Below are positions 10,769 to 22,391 of a stretch of DNA of 64,000 bases, piece after piece. A program made the position numbers and the translations under genes. Positions within the stretch are counted from its first letter, which is position 1, and the number at the start of each line of letters is the position of its first letter. Where the stretch lies: assembly GCA_030052745.1 (NCBI GenBank), contig JANBVO010000017.1, positions 186,001-250,000 on the forward strand, written 5' to 3'. This stretch comes from Pleurostoma richardsiae (lineage: Eukaryota; Ascomycota; Sordariomycetes; Calosphaeriales; Pleurostomataceae). The notes below the pieces were generated by a model that saw nothing but the letters and a program-made list of their open reading frames with translations, searched no databases and was not told the DNA's origin.

Positions 10769-13537
10769 ATATTGACACTTGGGTTTGACCTTGGGTTTGG
10801 GTAATAGTGCTACTGCCTCATGTTTCATAGTTCCCCAAAAACTCTGGAGGGGATTCTATTCGGTCCAGGACTCTGTAAGGCAATCGTTATGGCTGCTGTT
10901 CGACCCTGGGGATGATTGGGTGCTGAGGTGCGGAAAGCTCGCCGCAATGATCCGTTCCACGCATCGATACTAACAGCAACAAGTCCCCACCAAACTATCA
11001 TGATGAAACCTGTCCTCCCCCAATCCACTCTGCACCGGCCTGGCGGCAGTTACATCGATCCAAAGCAAGCCGGCGGTCACAGAATTGGGAATCATACCGT
11101 GGTCACGGGATCAGACGTGGAAACGCAACCACCAAAGTCGTTCAGACTCTCCCGGACAGCGCATATGAAGGCATCAGAGTGAATGGCTTCCGGCTCCCGG
11201 CTTCCGACTGTTGCGGGTCCTCCAGCAAGGGCTCGGGGAAGAAGCTCGCTTGTCGTGGCGGTGTGGTCATGGGCATACTCTAGATTCTAGCATCCTTAAG
11301 GGTAGATTCGAGCGGGTAGACGCGCGATCCCACCAACAGCGGAGTGGGGGGAGGGGCCATTGCGGAGATCGCGAACATGGATGCCCCAAACGATGGCTTG
11401 CTGTCTCACGAACCCAAGTCGTCAAACGAGCTTCCGAGGCTTAGTTTACTAGTCCGCACTGAGTAGTTTCCGGTAGAGAACCGGACGGTGGACGCAACAA
11501 GCTGGCGACTACTCTACGAGTCGCTCTACATGTCGCTGTCTTGACTCGGCCTCCAGGTTCCGAGAACGAGATCGAGCCAGTCTCTGCCCACGCAAGTGAC
11601 AGATCCGAAACACGCTGGTTGCACCGCGTGTCATCATCGCCTGTATCCCGCGCATGTGTCACGCACACTGTGTTCTTAGGCAGGCGTGGTATACCCGACA
11701 TGAGCCATCAGATTGCATCTTTCATCCTGCGAACACGGGCAGCACTAGCTACCGGAATGCTGCTGGGACGGCTGTCATTGGACAATGGCTAAATAGACCT
11801 CCCTCCCTGATACAGGCACGCGCAGTTGATCTGCAAACCCGCCCTCCATTCAGCGTCCTCGGGTGAGGGCGCATTCTGTCAGAGGCAGGAGGAAATATGA
11901 AGGCGTCAACGGAGAGGCTGCCAAAGTTACGAGGGTCCCGTAGATAGAGACGTATTTGCAGTCGCCGAAGAGGCGCGCGGAAGTAGTCCTCATCCAGGAA
12001 AGCCTCAATTACACCCGGCCCCACCGACACAGAGGCTACACGAGGCCTGAAGAAAATAAGATTGTGTATCTCCGATCTCCTCATGCAAGTCAGCGCGAGC
12101 TATCACAAGGGAAGTGCCTCCTTTTGAGAACAGGATTCGTACAAAGGCCACTTCTTGGACGGCTTCTTGAGCGATGGCTCGGCTACAGAACCTTGATTTA
12201 ATGGCGGGGAAGGGCACGCCATACTGTGCACTACCATGAGCCGATCAGCTCGCTGCAGATCCTGGGCCTGTTTGAGACACTTTTCTACGGAGTAAGTAGT
12301 CTGGCAGCCGTCAGGGCGAATGGACCAACTTACTGTTTCCTCGTTGAAGGCGTCAACCTGTCAAGAGAGCTGGCTTCCCCGTGGAGGCAACAAACTAGCG
12401 ATCAAAGCAATAATTAAGTATTAGATACGAGAAGCTAGCTGGGTAGGCAATGTCGATACCTATTCTTCATCGAGAGATAGACTGCTGCGGACTCCGTAGG
12501 GAGCGCGAGCTAGTCTTGATTGTCTTGATTGCTTCATACTGAGCAGCCAAGATTTGCCTAGCGTTCCTGCAACCCCTGCCGCAAATCTTACAGGGGAGGT
12601 CGCACCGCAGGAAGTGGAGCTTTCCCGACCGGCCTCCCAATTCGGCTGTCGATCGGGAGAGGGCAAGGTTCCTGGGTGCTAAGTCGAACCATGCAGGTCA
12701 ACCAGCCCGTCCTGAAGCGCGTCGTTCCTGTGCGCAATGTTGCACCGGGCGGACCGAGGAGCACGCACTGAAACTGTCTAAAGGAGGGCTTCTGCCGTGT
12801 TCTATGTCTGTGCAGTGGTGCCTCTGTGGCGTCACCCTGCTCTCCAGGTCTTCGTGGGCTTCTCTCTGCCTGTGTGTCTAGGAGTTCGCGCTCTGATCTC
12901 CTCCTCCCTTTTCCGCACTTTCGCGAGAGATTGCTCTCCAAGGCGCCAAGTGGACCTTCGCCGCGAGCCGCCTGTCAGGAAACGGCGTTGCGAGCTTTGG
13001 CCGGCGAGAGATCCATTCCTCGACGTACTATGATAATTACTCGAACATAGGGCTGGTCTCCTTTTCTCCCCTGGCTCGTCAGACCATCCGGTCAGCTCTT
13101 GTGCCAGGAGATGCTCTCTCTGCGCAAATAAGGCATATCGCCAGCGACCCCCGACTCCCTTGCGTTCGGCTGTCTCTGCCTGCGACTCGTGGCGGACTGG
13201 GCACCGGAGCAGAGCGCCGATCCCAGCCGTTGCAGAAACTCAAGAACCCGCTTGCTATGCCCAGTCGGGCCGCGTGCATGGCCCAGATTAAAGCCGACTG
13301 CTCGCCTCGACCCCCGATTTCTTCACCGCCAACCAGCCCACGCTGCCAGGGAGGACGTTGGAGGTTATGACCTCGAGCTGCTACAATTGCGAGGAGCTGG
13401 AGGACCGCTGTCACCGTCGTTGCGGGTGGGAAGGGTTGGATCAAGGCGCCCTGCAGGATTGAACGAGAAGTGTTCTAGAAGAGGCGGCCTGTGGCGTTCC
13501 CCCAATTGAAAAGCAGCTCGCGGGCGCCGCCGCAACC
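10769..13537. other. Long intergenic region, no gene recognised
   Basis: About 2.8 kb. It opens with a short direct repeat near 10778-10801 (TTGGGTTTGACC then TTGGGTTTGGGT). Many short frames exist on both strands, the longest being around 12588-12941 minus and 13079-13444 minus, but none shows motifs, a family signature or splice-joinable partners. The last 500 bp are probably promoter and leader of the Ser-rich gene. Decayed sequence cannot be excluded. Confidence 0.4.
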
Positions 13538-16498
13538 ATGCCGAAGTTCACGTTTCCATTGCCTCACAGGAGGCACAAGCAAGAGCCGCCTCCCCTGACC
13601 ATCTCCGCGCCTCTTTCCAAAGTACAGAAGATCCTCGGCACCGATGACCTCAGCAAGGACTCCCCGACCTTGCCAGAAGATCAATCGAGACACTGGGAAA
13701 CATTCTCGAACTCGGGTGTCAGCGGCATCAGCATCTCCGTGTCCGAGAGCAGCGCCAGCCATGTCGGAAGCTACAAAAACACCGGCCTCGCCCCCGCCGA
13801 TGGCAGAGAGCACAGGACTGCGCGAAGTAGGACAGGGAGAGGGGCCGGGTGGGAGCAAGAGTCGGAGATAATACCCCGGATCATGAGGAGCATGCATGAC
13901 GGTGGCTCGCGAACAACTGGGCGGACGATAGGCGATGAGCTTGCCGACATAACGTCCGATGCCTCAAGTCTGCGCAGGCAACAGTCGAGCTCGACGATTG
14001 TCTCGTTCTATGACAAGTCCAAGGTGCCCCTCTCCATCTCGCAGCAGACGTCCAGCTCGGCCATGGCCAAGGGGCTGCCAGAGAAGGCGAGCGCACTGCT
14101 CGACATGGAGGGAGCATCGTCACAGGCGAAGTCGAGGAAGAAGCCGGCCAAGCTGGACCTGACGCACCTGCTTCCCAGGTCGAAATTTGCTGCGTCGCTG
14201 ACGCCGACCGACAAGCCGTCAAGGGGCTTGGTCCTCGGACTTGACGTGTTGACCAAGTCCCCCTCTGTGATGTCTTCTCTCTCGCCCGACTTTCCGCATA
14301 TGCCCGAGCCGAATGAGAGAAGGTTGAGGAAGAAGCTGACCAAGGAAAGTCTGCGGAGTCAACGGTCTGCCTTCCTCGAACCCTCCGACGCGATATTGTC
14401 CAGGCAGCGAGTGACAAACGAGGCGGCTGGCTTGCATAGCTTGTACGAGCATTACGAGAACCTCACACTTCGCGACGCAGCAGATACAGAAGAGCTAGTA
14501 GAGAGCAGAGTGCCGGCTAAGCAGCAGGCGAAGCCCGAAATCATGCCATCGCCGAGCATGACCACGGCGCTTCCCACGTCTTTCTCGTTACAGACCGTCT
14601 CGAGCAAGGGCTCATCAGTCGGGACCTCGGGTCGTACAGACACGCCCTTGACATCCAACCTGAGCCCTCCCAGCGTCATATCACCACCTACTACCGACTG
14701 TGCGGCGAGCATCTCGAGTCGGAACACGAGGACGTCCAAGGCGTCCAAGAGGACGGACCAAAGCTTCACTGATCTCGACTTGCAAGTGAACAGCGTCCTC
14801 TCACTTTCATCTGACTCCGAGGACGACTTCCCAGAGCCGCCCAGGACAGCCGTTTCTGTCCCTGATGACTCCCGGCGCAGCAATTCTCTCACTCCCAGTG
14901 ACTCTCTGAGACCACAGACTTCGCGATCAGCGAATGCTCGTTCGCACAAGGACGAGAACTCGCATTCGAGACCATCCTCCCAGACGAGCGTTCCTCGGGC
15001 CAAGCAGTATCTCACCATACCTCCCCGCAGCCAACCTATAGCCAAGGCCGCGCCGCCTCCCATCGCCACAAGGACAAGCTCACTGGCAACAACAGGGCGC
15101 ACCAACTCCATCACTACCAACGCCACACGCTCGACCAAGTCGTCCAAGCCGGCTTCTCCCTCCAGCCGCGCCTCGTCCCGGCTGTCCATGCAGTCCACTT
15201 CCACCACCCAATCCATCGCGTGCAACCTCAAGCCCCCCTCGCGGCCGTCAAGCCAGGTGCCATCGGCCCCGGAGGTGCGCTCCGTCACCATGGTCCCTGC
15301 CTACCAGAGCTCGCACTCCGCGCAGCAGCACCCCTACCACAGCCACCCGCGTCGGAGGAGCTCCTCTCGCGCGTCCGGCGCATCCTCCCGCGCCTCGCTG
15401 GTCACGCCGCCCCTCTCGCCGACCTCGGTCGAGTTCTACCTACGCAGCGCGCACGGCTCCATCCTCGAGTTCGACAGCCTCCAGGCCCCGTCCGAGGAGC
15501 AGCCCGCCGGTCCGGCGAGGCAGTCGGGCTCCGCCGACGGGCGCTTCATGGCCGTCACGAAGCAGGAGGAGATGCTCCTGGCCGCCCTGCGCATGCGGCG
15601 CGCCCACATGCGCGATTCCCTCACCGAGAGCGAGCAGCAGGAGCGGTCCGACTCCCGCTTGTCTGTCCTCTCCGAGCAGCAGCAGCAGCTCCAGAAGACC
15701 TCTGCCCGCTCGAGCTCCAGCACCGCGACGATCAGAGAGTCGTCGGCCGCGCCACGCAGCTCCTCGCGCGCCGGGTCCCAGCCGCCTGCGCCGTCCCACT
15801 CCGGTGGTCCGACGCACTCGCGGCGCAGCGCGACCGGTTCGAACCCCACGACCACGCCACGCCCGCAGAGACAGCAACAGCAGCAGCAGCAGCACCCAGA
15901 CAAGCGCGAGCGCATCTTGATGTACCTGGACCGGCCGGTCGACGGCGTGCACGCGCTCGACGCCGCGGAGCCGAGCCCTGACCTGAGCGACTTCATGGAC
16001 TTCGACGACGGAAGTGACGGCGTGGAGGACTTCCCGCTGCCGCACAGCACGTCTGAGCCCTTGAAGCGGTCGTCATCCCGAGCCAGCAGGGGGAGCCCGG
16101 GCTGGGCGGCCGCAGCGCCAATGAAGCTATCCCCCAGGACATACCTCTCGCCGTCGCGGAACAGCGGCGGTGGCGGCATCGCCTCATCCGGGTTCCCCGT
16201 CCCGCCGCGCGGTCGGCCCGACTCGACCCCCATCAGTCCCAAGACGCTGCCAAGGAAGATGGCGCTCATGGAGGACGATGTGCCGGCGCGGATCCTGGAG
16301 ACTCCGCTGGAAGGCGTCGAGGGCGACGACGGCGCCGACAGCCTCCGTGAGGGGGCGGCGTCCGGCATGCCGCGGCCGGACTCGCCGCTCGAGAGCGAGG
16401 TGCAGCTGCCGCTGCCGCGGAAGAAGGCGGTACGGATCAGCGCGGTGGGACAGCTCTCTATGGGTGTGGAGGCCGGGTGGTGGGATGATCGGGGATAG
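13538..16498 (+). CDS. Ser/Pro-rich, largely disordered hypothetical protein
   Basis: An uninterrupted 986-codon frame starting with an ATG in good context (CAACCATGCCG). I do not recognise a catalytic domain. Most of the chain is low complexity and very rich in Ser, Thr, Pro, Arg and Ala, consistent with a disordered, heavily phosphorylated scaffold. Visible features are a basic N-terminus (PLPHRRHKQEPP), a SPLSPT-like proline-directed region near 625, a Gln tract near 710 (EQQQQLQKTS), a longer Gln tract near 785 followed by HPDKRERILMYLDRPVDG, and an acidic patch with the sequence LSDFMDFDDGSDGVEDFPLP. The C-terminus is ordered-looking (PLPRKKAVRISAVGQLSMG). The protein ends at a TAG at 16496-16498. 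Function is unknown. Its length without stops and strong codon periodicity make a real gene very likely; a cytoskeletal or signalling scaffold would be a guess. Confidence 0.85.
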   Translation: MPKFTFPLPHRRHKQEPPPLTISAPLSKVQKILGTDDLSKDSPTLPEDQSRHWETFSNSGVSGISISVSESSASHVGSYKNTGLAPADGREHRTARSRTGRGAGWEQESEIIPRIMRSMHDGGSRTTGRTIGDELADITSDASSLRRQQSSSTIVSFYDKSKVPLSISQQTSSSAMAKGLPEKASALLDMEGASSQAKSRKKPAKLDLTHLLPRSKFAASLTPTDKPSRGLVLGLDVLTKSPSVMSSLSPDFPHMPEPNERRLRKKLTKESLRSQRSAFLEPSDAILSRQRVTNEAAGLHSLYEHYENLTLRDAADTEELVESRVPAKQQAKPEIMPSPSMTTALPTSFSLQTVSSKGSSVGTSGRTDTPLTSNLSPPSVISPPTTDCAASISSRNTRTSKASKRTDQSFTDLDLQVNSVLSLSSDSEDDFPEPPRTAVSVPDDSRRSNSLTPSDSLRPQTSRSANARSHKDENSHSRPSSQTSVPRAKQYLTIPPRSQPIAKAAPPPIATRTSSLATTGRTNSITTNATRSTKSSKPASPSSRASSRLSMQSTSTTQSIACNLKPPSRPSSQVPSAPEVRSVTMVPAYQSSHSAQQHPYHSHPRRRSSSRASGASSRASLVTPPLSPTSVEFYLRSAHGSILEFDSLQAPSEEQPAGPARQSGSADGRFMAVTKQEEMLLAALRMRRAHMRDSLTESEQQERSDSRLSVLSEQQQQLQKTSARSSSSTATIRESSAAPRSSSRAGSQPPAPSHSGGPTHSRRSATGSNPTTTPRPQRQQQQQQQHPDKRERILMYLDRPVDGVHALDAAEPSPDLSDFMDFDDGSDGVEDFPLPHSTSEPLKRSSSRASRGSPGWAAAAPMKLSPRTYLSPSRNSGGGGIASSGFPVPPRGRPDSTPISPKTLPRKMALMEDDVPARILETPLEGVEGDDGADSLREGAASGMPRPDSPLESEVQLPLPRKKAVRISAVGQLSMGVEAGWWDDRG

Positions 16499-16981
16499 GA
16501 GGCGGTTCGATGAAAAACTCATCTCAGTGCGAAATTGGTGCAGGGGGTTGGGACATCACGGCACGGTTTTCCTTTGTTCGGGCATAGCGATTCATCGGAG
16601 TGATTTTGGAGGAGCAAGAACCACTTTCTGGTGTAGCGAGCGGTACAGTCATTTTCCGCTCTGATATGCTCGTCGAGGTTGAGGCATGAGCCATCGAGGG
16701 CTGCATGGAGAGGCGGCCTCGCAAAAGCAAACCTTGGTCGGACAGGACAGGTCGACGACAGACACATTCATCACGCTCGGGACGATGGCAAGGCATCATC
16801 TTACATATTAGACATCATTGTAATCGCCGGACAGACGAGTCCGTATCATATTATATACCCTTTATCAGATCTATGGACATCAATCATTATCCTCAGAAGA
16901 GGATCCCAACTCCTCCACCGTCACTGAACTCCTGCGGACCCCAAAAGCACTATCTATAATTTGTCCATCCAGCACGACGCC
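16499..16981. other. Convergent intergenic region, 3' UTRs
   Basis: Between the convergent 3' ends of the Ser-rich gene and the alcohol dehydrogenase. Relatively AT-rich toward 16800-16960; no coding signal seen. Confidence 0.5.
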
Positions 16982-18201
16982 CTAGTTCTGCAGCACGTAC
17001 CGGTACCGGGGCTTGCCGGCCTCCAGCTCGACAATGGCCGCGTTGGCTTCGGACATGGGCCGCGTCTCGACCCACGGCTTGATGTTCTTCTCGGCGGCAA
17101 GCGCCAGCATCTCGCGCAGCTCGCCGGGAGAGCCGATGCAGGAGCCGACGAGGGAGACGCGCTTCAGCACCAGCTGGCCGGCGGCGAACGACAGGACGCC
17201 ATCGTCGGGCAGACCGACCTGGCACAGGCGGCCGTCCTGCTTCAGCAGCATGATGTAGTCGGCGATGGGCGCGTCGACCGACGAGATAGTCGAGATGACG
17301 AGGTCGAGCGAGCGGGAGTTCTTCTTGGCCCAGTCGGCGTCCTCCGCCGTGGCGATGTACTCGTCGCAGCCCAGCCGCAGCGCATCCTCGCGCTTGTTGC
17401 CGCGCCGCGAGATGCCCACCACGCGGTCGGCGCCCAGCGCCTTGGCGAACATGATGCCGAAGTGGCCCAGGCCGCCGACGCCGACGATGCCGACGCTCTT
17501 GCCCCTGAGCGACGGCTTGCCCTCGCCGCCGAACTTGACCAGCGGCGAGTACATGGTGACGCCGCCGCACAGCATGGGCGCCGCGTGCTCGGAGCGCACC
17601 GCGTCAGGGATCTTGACGACGAAGTGCGAGGGCGCGCGGTGGTGCGTCGCGTAGCCGCCCATGGACTTGCCGCCGTTGAAGTGGAAGGCGCCGTAGGTCG
17701 ACACCATGTGCGGGCAGTAGTTCTCGACGCCCGAGGCGCACGCCTCGCAGCCGGAGCAGTCCTCGCCCTTGATGGTGCGCCGCTGGCACGAGTCGTTCTG
17801 CGCGCCCACGCCCACGCGGTCGCCCACCTTGATGCCGCCCTCGGCCTCGGAGCCGACGCGCACGGCGACGCCAACGATCTCGTGGCCGACGCAGACAGGG
17901 TAGGGGGTTGGGTACTGCAGACGTTGTATCAGTCGACTGATGCCGCTACAGCAAGCTTAACTCGGCAGTCTCAAGGGCAAGCGGAGGATAGAGGTTGAAG
18001 GCAAAAGATCGGACGTACCCAACCGCTACGCAGGACGTGGATGTCACTGCCGCACACACCGCTGTGCGTGATCTTGATATCAACATCGGTCTCCTCCCAG
18101 GGCTTGGGCTCAAACTCGCTCCAGACCATGTTGCCCTCGGCAGAGGACTTGTCCCGGCCCAGCCAGCCCTCGAACTTGTAGTTTTGCTGCTTGGCAGACA
18201 T
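16982..18201 (-). CDS. Zinc-dependent alcohol dehydrogenase (cinnamyl/NADP-ADH type)
   Basis: Medium-chain zinc alcohol dehydrogenase of the cinnamyl alcohol dehydrogenase/ADH6 subgroup, expected to reduce aldehydes with NADPH in the cytosol. Two exons, 18201-18019 and 17914-16982, sum to 372 codons (371 residues), a typical length. The intron (GTACGT...CTGCAG) joins HVLRSGW to YPTPYPVCVGHEIVG. The catalytic zinc ligands are visible as GVCGSD, GHE and the MLCGGVT cysteine. The structural zinc site is the four-Cys stretch beginning CSGCEACASG and ending ENYC. The nucleotide-binding loop is IVGVGGLGHFG, followed about 20 residues on by ISRRGNKRED, whose SRR is consistent with NADP rather than NAD preference (family knowledge). 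It has no obvious partner gene nearby and is probably a general aldehyde-detoxifying enzyme. Confidence 0.93.
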
Positions 18202-19502
18202 TGTGACGAACGAACGGTTCAGAAATGAGATGGAAGATGGAAGATGGGTTGTCGGAGCTGGACTAGGAGTGGATGAGCGTCCTAGGTATTGGGTATCTCG
18301 TCTACGTCTCCTTCTACACTGGTCCCTCCCGAACGGCCGCGCTCCTTTTTAAATAAAACTCAGTCATGGCCTCCAGAGCTCCCAAGGGCGGCAACTTCTA
18401 CTGACGCCATCTCGAACCCACATAGCAGTCTCAGGGGCGACGATGGAGTCTTCGGAGTTTACACCGCAAAGTGAGAGGTGGGCCGGGAGACGGAACAATT
18501 CTCCATTTCCAGTATGTAAATACGGAGCAATTCTCATTTACATTGTCAAAGGCAGACGTATAAAGGACAAAGCTATGGCTTGAATGACGTCCCGCCGTCG
18601 TGTTGGGAGCTGGACTGGCCAATGGCTACCGTGTTGGGCTCAGGGGCGAAGATGCCAAAGATCTCGAGATGTGGACCTGCCGATCTAAGCCTCGGCACGA
18701 TTAGAGTAGAAACGGCTCGATGCCGGGACTTCTCCATGAGCGAAGATCGGTGCTTACAAAAGCTGCTCTAGAAAAGTTCTTTTCCAGGCTTCAAGATCGT
18801 CCAGAATTGGGTGCTTGACTCGCGGCGACCGCGGCAACTACCTAGCGCCGGCAGCTATTGGCATCGGTGAAAGCCATTAACACCGATGAAAAGCTTTCGT
18901 CTGCAGCAAAAGCTACACGAAGAGAGAAGGACCCCCCGGTTACTGTAGTTGAGCGGTGTGTCTTGCGTCTGTCGTCACACTTGGATTAGCCCTACCAAGG
19001 GTAGGACAGAGCCGCAAACCTTTCCATCGGGGCCGATTGGCCACCCGAGCTTCCGTTGGACGGCATCCTGACGATCGACACACTGCCATAAGCGGGACGG
19101 TGAGCGGTGTAGATCTGCTTGGGGTCAGGGGAGCCTGAATTATTGAATAAGGTATCGCCGAACATAACGTGAGTATCATACATGAAGCATCTCGTCTTAT
19201 ACACAGTCGTCCCGGATACAAATGAAAAGGACAAGAGATAACGAATGGTGCTCGGGCGCCTCGGCTGCTCTATCCCCCGACTGGGAGAGACACGAGGATT
19301 GCCCAACAAAGCCAGTAGATTTAATGTAACATCGTCCAAGCAAGATTGATAACGCAGCTACGCAGGGGACGCAGGCGCGGCACCGGCGTCTCCCAGGATG
19401 TCTCCCCACGACACCTTGTAATGAACAGGCCTACTCGTATCCAGCAGCGTTAGCGAATGGGGGCTTTCTCCCGGGCTCTCCACACTAGGAAACCGTACTG
19501 AC
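18202..19502. other. Intergenic region, no gene seen
   Basis: 1.3 kb upstream of the alcohol dehydrogenase and downstream of the ankyrin gene. Only short, unrelated frames are present. It must hold the dehydrogenase promoter and the ankyrin 3' UTR. Confidence 0.5.
18345..18360 (-). promoter_or_regulatory. Possible TATA-like element of the alcohol dehydrogenase gene
   Basis: On the minus strand the AT-rich run reads TATTTAAAAAG about 150 bp upstream of the dehydrogenase start codon. It stands out from a GC-rich flank, but the placement is only suggestive. Confidence 0.3.
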
Positions 19503-22391
19503 CTACCGTCTGTCCCGTCCGCTGAGCAGGATGGCCACGGCCTCGTCCCAGCCCCTGCTCGACGCGATGTCCATGACCGTCCGGCCCGAGTCGTCCTTGG
19601 CCTGGAGGTCGACGCCGTTGCCCTTCTCCACCAGCAGCGTCAGGATGTTCGCGTCGCCGTTCTCCAGCGCCTGCATGATGGCGTTCCACCCGCGGTACAC
19701 GAGGTTGACGTCCGCGCCCCTCGCCAGCAGCATCTCGATGATCTCCGTGTCGTCGCCGCGGCACCTTCGGATCGCCTTGATGATGGGCAGGTGCTCGCCG
19801 GGGGCGTTAACGTCGGCACCGCCCTCGTCGAGCAGGTACTTGACGATCTCCTTGCGCTCCTCGCGGATCGCCGTCGTCAGCGGCGAGAACACGCCGCCGT
19901 TCTTGTCCTCGACGCTGACGCCCGCACCCAGCAGCAGCTTGACGCTCTCGAGCTGGTTCGCCACCACCGCCATCTCCACCACGCCCTTGAAGGCACGCGG
20001 GTCCTTGACGGCGGGCAGCAGCTTCTTGAGGATGGCCGGCCGCTTGACGGCCATGCAGATCGGCCACTCGCGCCCGCGGATACCCGGGTCTGCGCCGCGC
20101 GCCAGCAGCAGGTCGACGAACTCGCCGCGGTCCTCGCGGATCGCCGTCGTCAGCGGCGTGTGGCCCTCCGCCGACTTGGCGTTGGGGTCGACGCCCTGGT
20201 CCAGGAGGTACATGAGCGACTCCCGGTTGTTGAGGTGCACGGCCCGCTCGAGGATGCCCTTGGGGTTGCTCAAGTCCGCGCCGGCGGCGACGAGGTAAGG
20301 CATCATCGCCGGCCGCGTGACCGCCTTGAAGACCGGGTAGTCCGAGGCGGGCAGGTTGGGGTCCGCGTTGTTGGTGATCAGCAGCTGGAAGATCTCCATG
20401 CGGTTGTCGCGGATGGACGAGCAGAGCGGCGTGTAGACGCCGTCCTTCTTGGTGTTAACGTCCACGCCGGCCTGCAGCAGGATCTTGACCGACTCCAGGT
20501 TGTTCAGGCTGGTGGCCAGCTCGAGCACGCCGGGCGCCTTCTTCAGGTCGGCTCCGCGGGAGAGGAGCAGCTTCAAGCAATGCGGCTTGTAGGCCGACGG
20601 CCAGAGCAGATGCTTAGGACCGGGCAGGTTGGGATCCGCCCCGCGGTCCAGCAGCAGCGTCATTAAGTCGAGGCGGTTGGAGGAAATCGCTTGGAACAGA
20701 GGCGATGTCCCCTCGGCGTTCTTGCAATTGGGATCAGCGCCGTAATTGAGCATCAGCTCAACGAGCTTCTTAGGGGTGTCCTTGTTCATGGCGCGGATGA
20801 ACACCGTATTGCCGTTTTCCATGATTGCGTTGGGATCTCCGCCATACATGAGGAAGAGCTGCACGAACTCCAGCTTGTTGTGGACGACCGCCATCGCTAG
20901 CGGGGACTCCTCCTCGGGACCGGCGGAGAGATTCGGGTCTGCGCCGTACTTAATGAGCATCTTGGCCCCTTCGACGAACGACAGCTCAGTGGCTGACATC
21001 AGCGGAGTGACACCGTTTCTGTCGCGAGCATTTGGATCGCCGCCGAAGAGGAGAAGCAGCCGGATTGTTTCCGTGTCCCGGATAAGGACCGCCTCCTTGA
21101 TGGCATGGAACTCCGGACCAGCCTCGGGAGAGACACCGCGGTCCAGCAGCTGCTCGATAATCTTGTGCTTCTTCTGCTGGATCGCAGTCAGTAGAGCACT
21201 CTTCAGCTGCGCGTTGTTGGCGCCGATGGTATTGCGTGGAGTCCACCGCGGCACCGTGGCTGGGTCCGCCTTGATGCGGGTGACAGTAGCACTGCCCTTC
21301 TCGCTCAGGTCAATCTCCTGGATCAGCTCCTCGATCAGTGTCTCGGTCTCTGTTGTATGTGTGGAGATGTTGTCGTCCTGGAGCTGCTCTCCGTGCAAGC
21401 TTCCACTCGTGGTGCTAGGCAGCGTCCGCTCCCTCATCTGGACGCCCATTATCTTGCTTGACCTTGAGCTTTGCCGTTCCGGGTAGCTCTGGTACGTTGT
21501 GATGGAGAGGGAAGGGTCGCGGATAGAGATAGAAGGATCGCGGATTGACGACCCTGAGTTGTGAGTTTGGCTTGTCATTGTTGTATGCGTGCCGTTTGTT
21601 TCCCGAAGCGACGGGTCGCGACCGATGTCGCGTAGGCTGATGTTAGAGCCGGAGGCCCTGTCGTGGAGGTCCATCGGCGGCAGCTGAGGCGGCATCTCGG
21701 CGTGCATCCGGTCCTGCGGGACCTGAGAGATGTACCTGTCGATGTCATTGTGTTCTTGGTGAAGCTGTGGCTCAGGCGGGAGCTGGCGCTCCAGGTGCGG
21801 CTGCTGGAGAGCGGGCTGCTCATGGTGATGCGAAGCAGGTATGACAGTAGAGGGGGTCTTCTGGTCCATGCGCTCGAGAGCGGCAGCGAGTCCGGTGTAG
21901 CCGATGCCTACAGAGGCATCCGCCTTGGCTTCTCCCAGAGACCAGCGGAACACGAGAGCGCTCATCCTCAGCGCATCGCGGCTCTTCGCGAGTGAGTCGC
22001 GCATCTTAGCGATGCCGTCGTCAGCAAACATCGCCCGCCATCCCTTCTGCAGCTTGCCCAGTGCACCTTTCCGCTCATACTCGAGATACCTCGTCAGCAT
22101 CTGGTTCAGGACCGTGAAGTCATCGTTGGTCTGGCGGAACTTCTTGTCCAGCTCGTTGATCATGTCGACGGGGAACTGGTTGGCGGTGCGGTTGGTCTCG
22201 GTCAGACCGGCCTCGATGGACCACAGGATCCGGCAGCTGTCGAGGAAGTCATGGGCGAGCTCACGGAATCCATGGGGCTGGTGCTTGACAGTGCTGAGAA
22301 ACTCAAGCATGCGAACCGAGACGCTGTTGCCAAGGATGGTGACCTTGGTGCACAGCTCCAGGACGGACTCCCTGCTCTTGCGGGGAGCCAT
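19503..22391 (-). CDS. Ankyrin-repeat protein with fungal N-terminal domain
   Basis: A single 962-codon frame starting at ATG 22391. The first 180 residues form a helical domain (TKVTILGNSVSVRMLEFL; RILWSIEAGLTETNR) resembling the fungal N-terminal domain found on ankyrin, NACHT and kinase proteins. Residues 180-370 are a disordered Gln/His/Ser-rich linker. From about residue 390 to the end there are about 16 ankyrin repeats, recognisable by repeated cores such as GVTPLMSATELSFVEGAKML, YGADPNLS and LLARGADVNLV. Repeats are unusually regular in the DPN/GADP loop. It is likely an intracellular protein-protein interaction scaffold; partners are unknown. The stop codon overlaps a consensus 5' splice site (GG|TAGGTCAG, with GTAGGT), so a further 3' exon is possible, although I found no convincing acceptor. 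Confidence 0.88.
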   Translation of the reverse strand: MAPRKSRESVLELCTKVTILGNSVSVRMLEFLSTVKHQPHGFRELAHDFLDSCRILWSIEAGLTETNRTANQFPVDMINELDKKFRQTNDDFTVLNQMLTRYLEYERKGALGKLQKGWRAMFADDGIAKMRDSLAKSRDALRMSALVFRWSLGEAKADASVGIGYTGLAAALERMDQKTPSTVIPASHHHEQPALQQPHLERQLPPEPQLHQEHNDIDRYISQVPQDRMHAEMPPQLPPMDLHDRASGSNISLRDIGRDPSLRETNGTHTTMTSQTHNSGSSIRDPSISIRDPSLSITTYQSYPERQSSRSSKIMGVQMRERTLPSTTSGSLHGEQLQDDNISTHTTETETLIEELIQEIDLSEKGSATVTRIKADPATVPRWTPRNTIGANNAQLKSALLTAIQQKKHKIIEQLLDRGVSPEAGPEFHAIKEAVLIRDTETIRLLLLFGGDPNARDRNGVTPLMSATELSFVEGAKMLIKYGADPNLSAGPEEESPLAMAVVHNKLEFVQLFLMYGGDPNAIMENGNTVFIRAMNKDTPKKLVELMLNYGADPNCKNAEGTSPLFQAISSNRLDLMTLLLDRGADPNLPGPKHLLWPSAYKPHCLKLLLSRGADLKKAPGVLELATSLNNLESVKILLQAGVDVNTKKDGVYTPLCSSIRDNRMEIFQLLITNNADPNLPASDYPVFKAVTRPAMMPYLVAAGADLSNPKGILERAVHLNNRESLMYLLDQGVDPNAKSAEGHTPLTTAIREDRGEFVDLLLARGADPGIRGREWPICMAVKRPAILKKLLPAVKDPRAFKGVVEMAVVANQLESVKLLLGAGVSVEDKNGGVFSPLTTAIREERKEIVKYLLDEGGADVNAPGEHLPIIKAIRRCRGDDTEIIEMLLARGADVNLVYRGWNAIMQALENGDANILTLLVEKGNGVDLQAKDDSGRTVMDIASSRGWDEAVAILLSGRDRR

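Noticed and set aside
16961-17998. 345-codon open frame on the plus strand opposite the alcohol dehydrogenase
   Set aside because: It is the antisense shadow of a GC-biased gene; composition is Arg/Ala/Val/Asp-rich and no motif is present.
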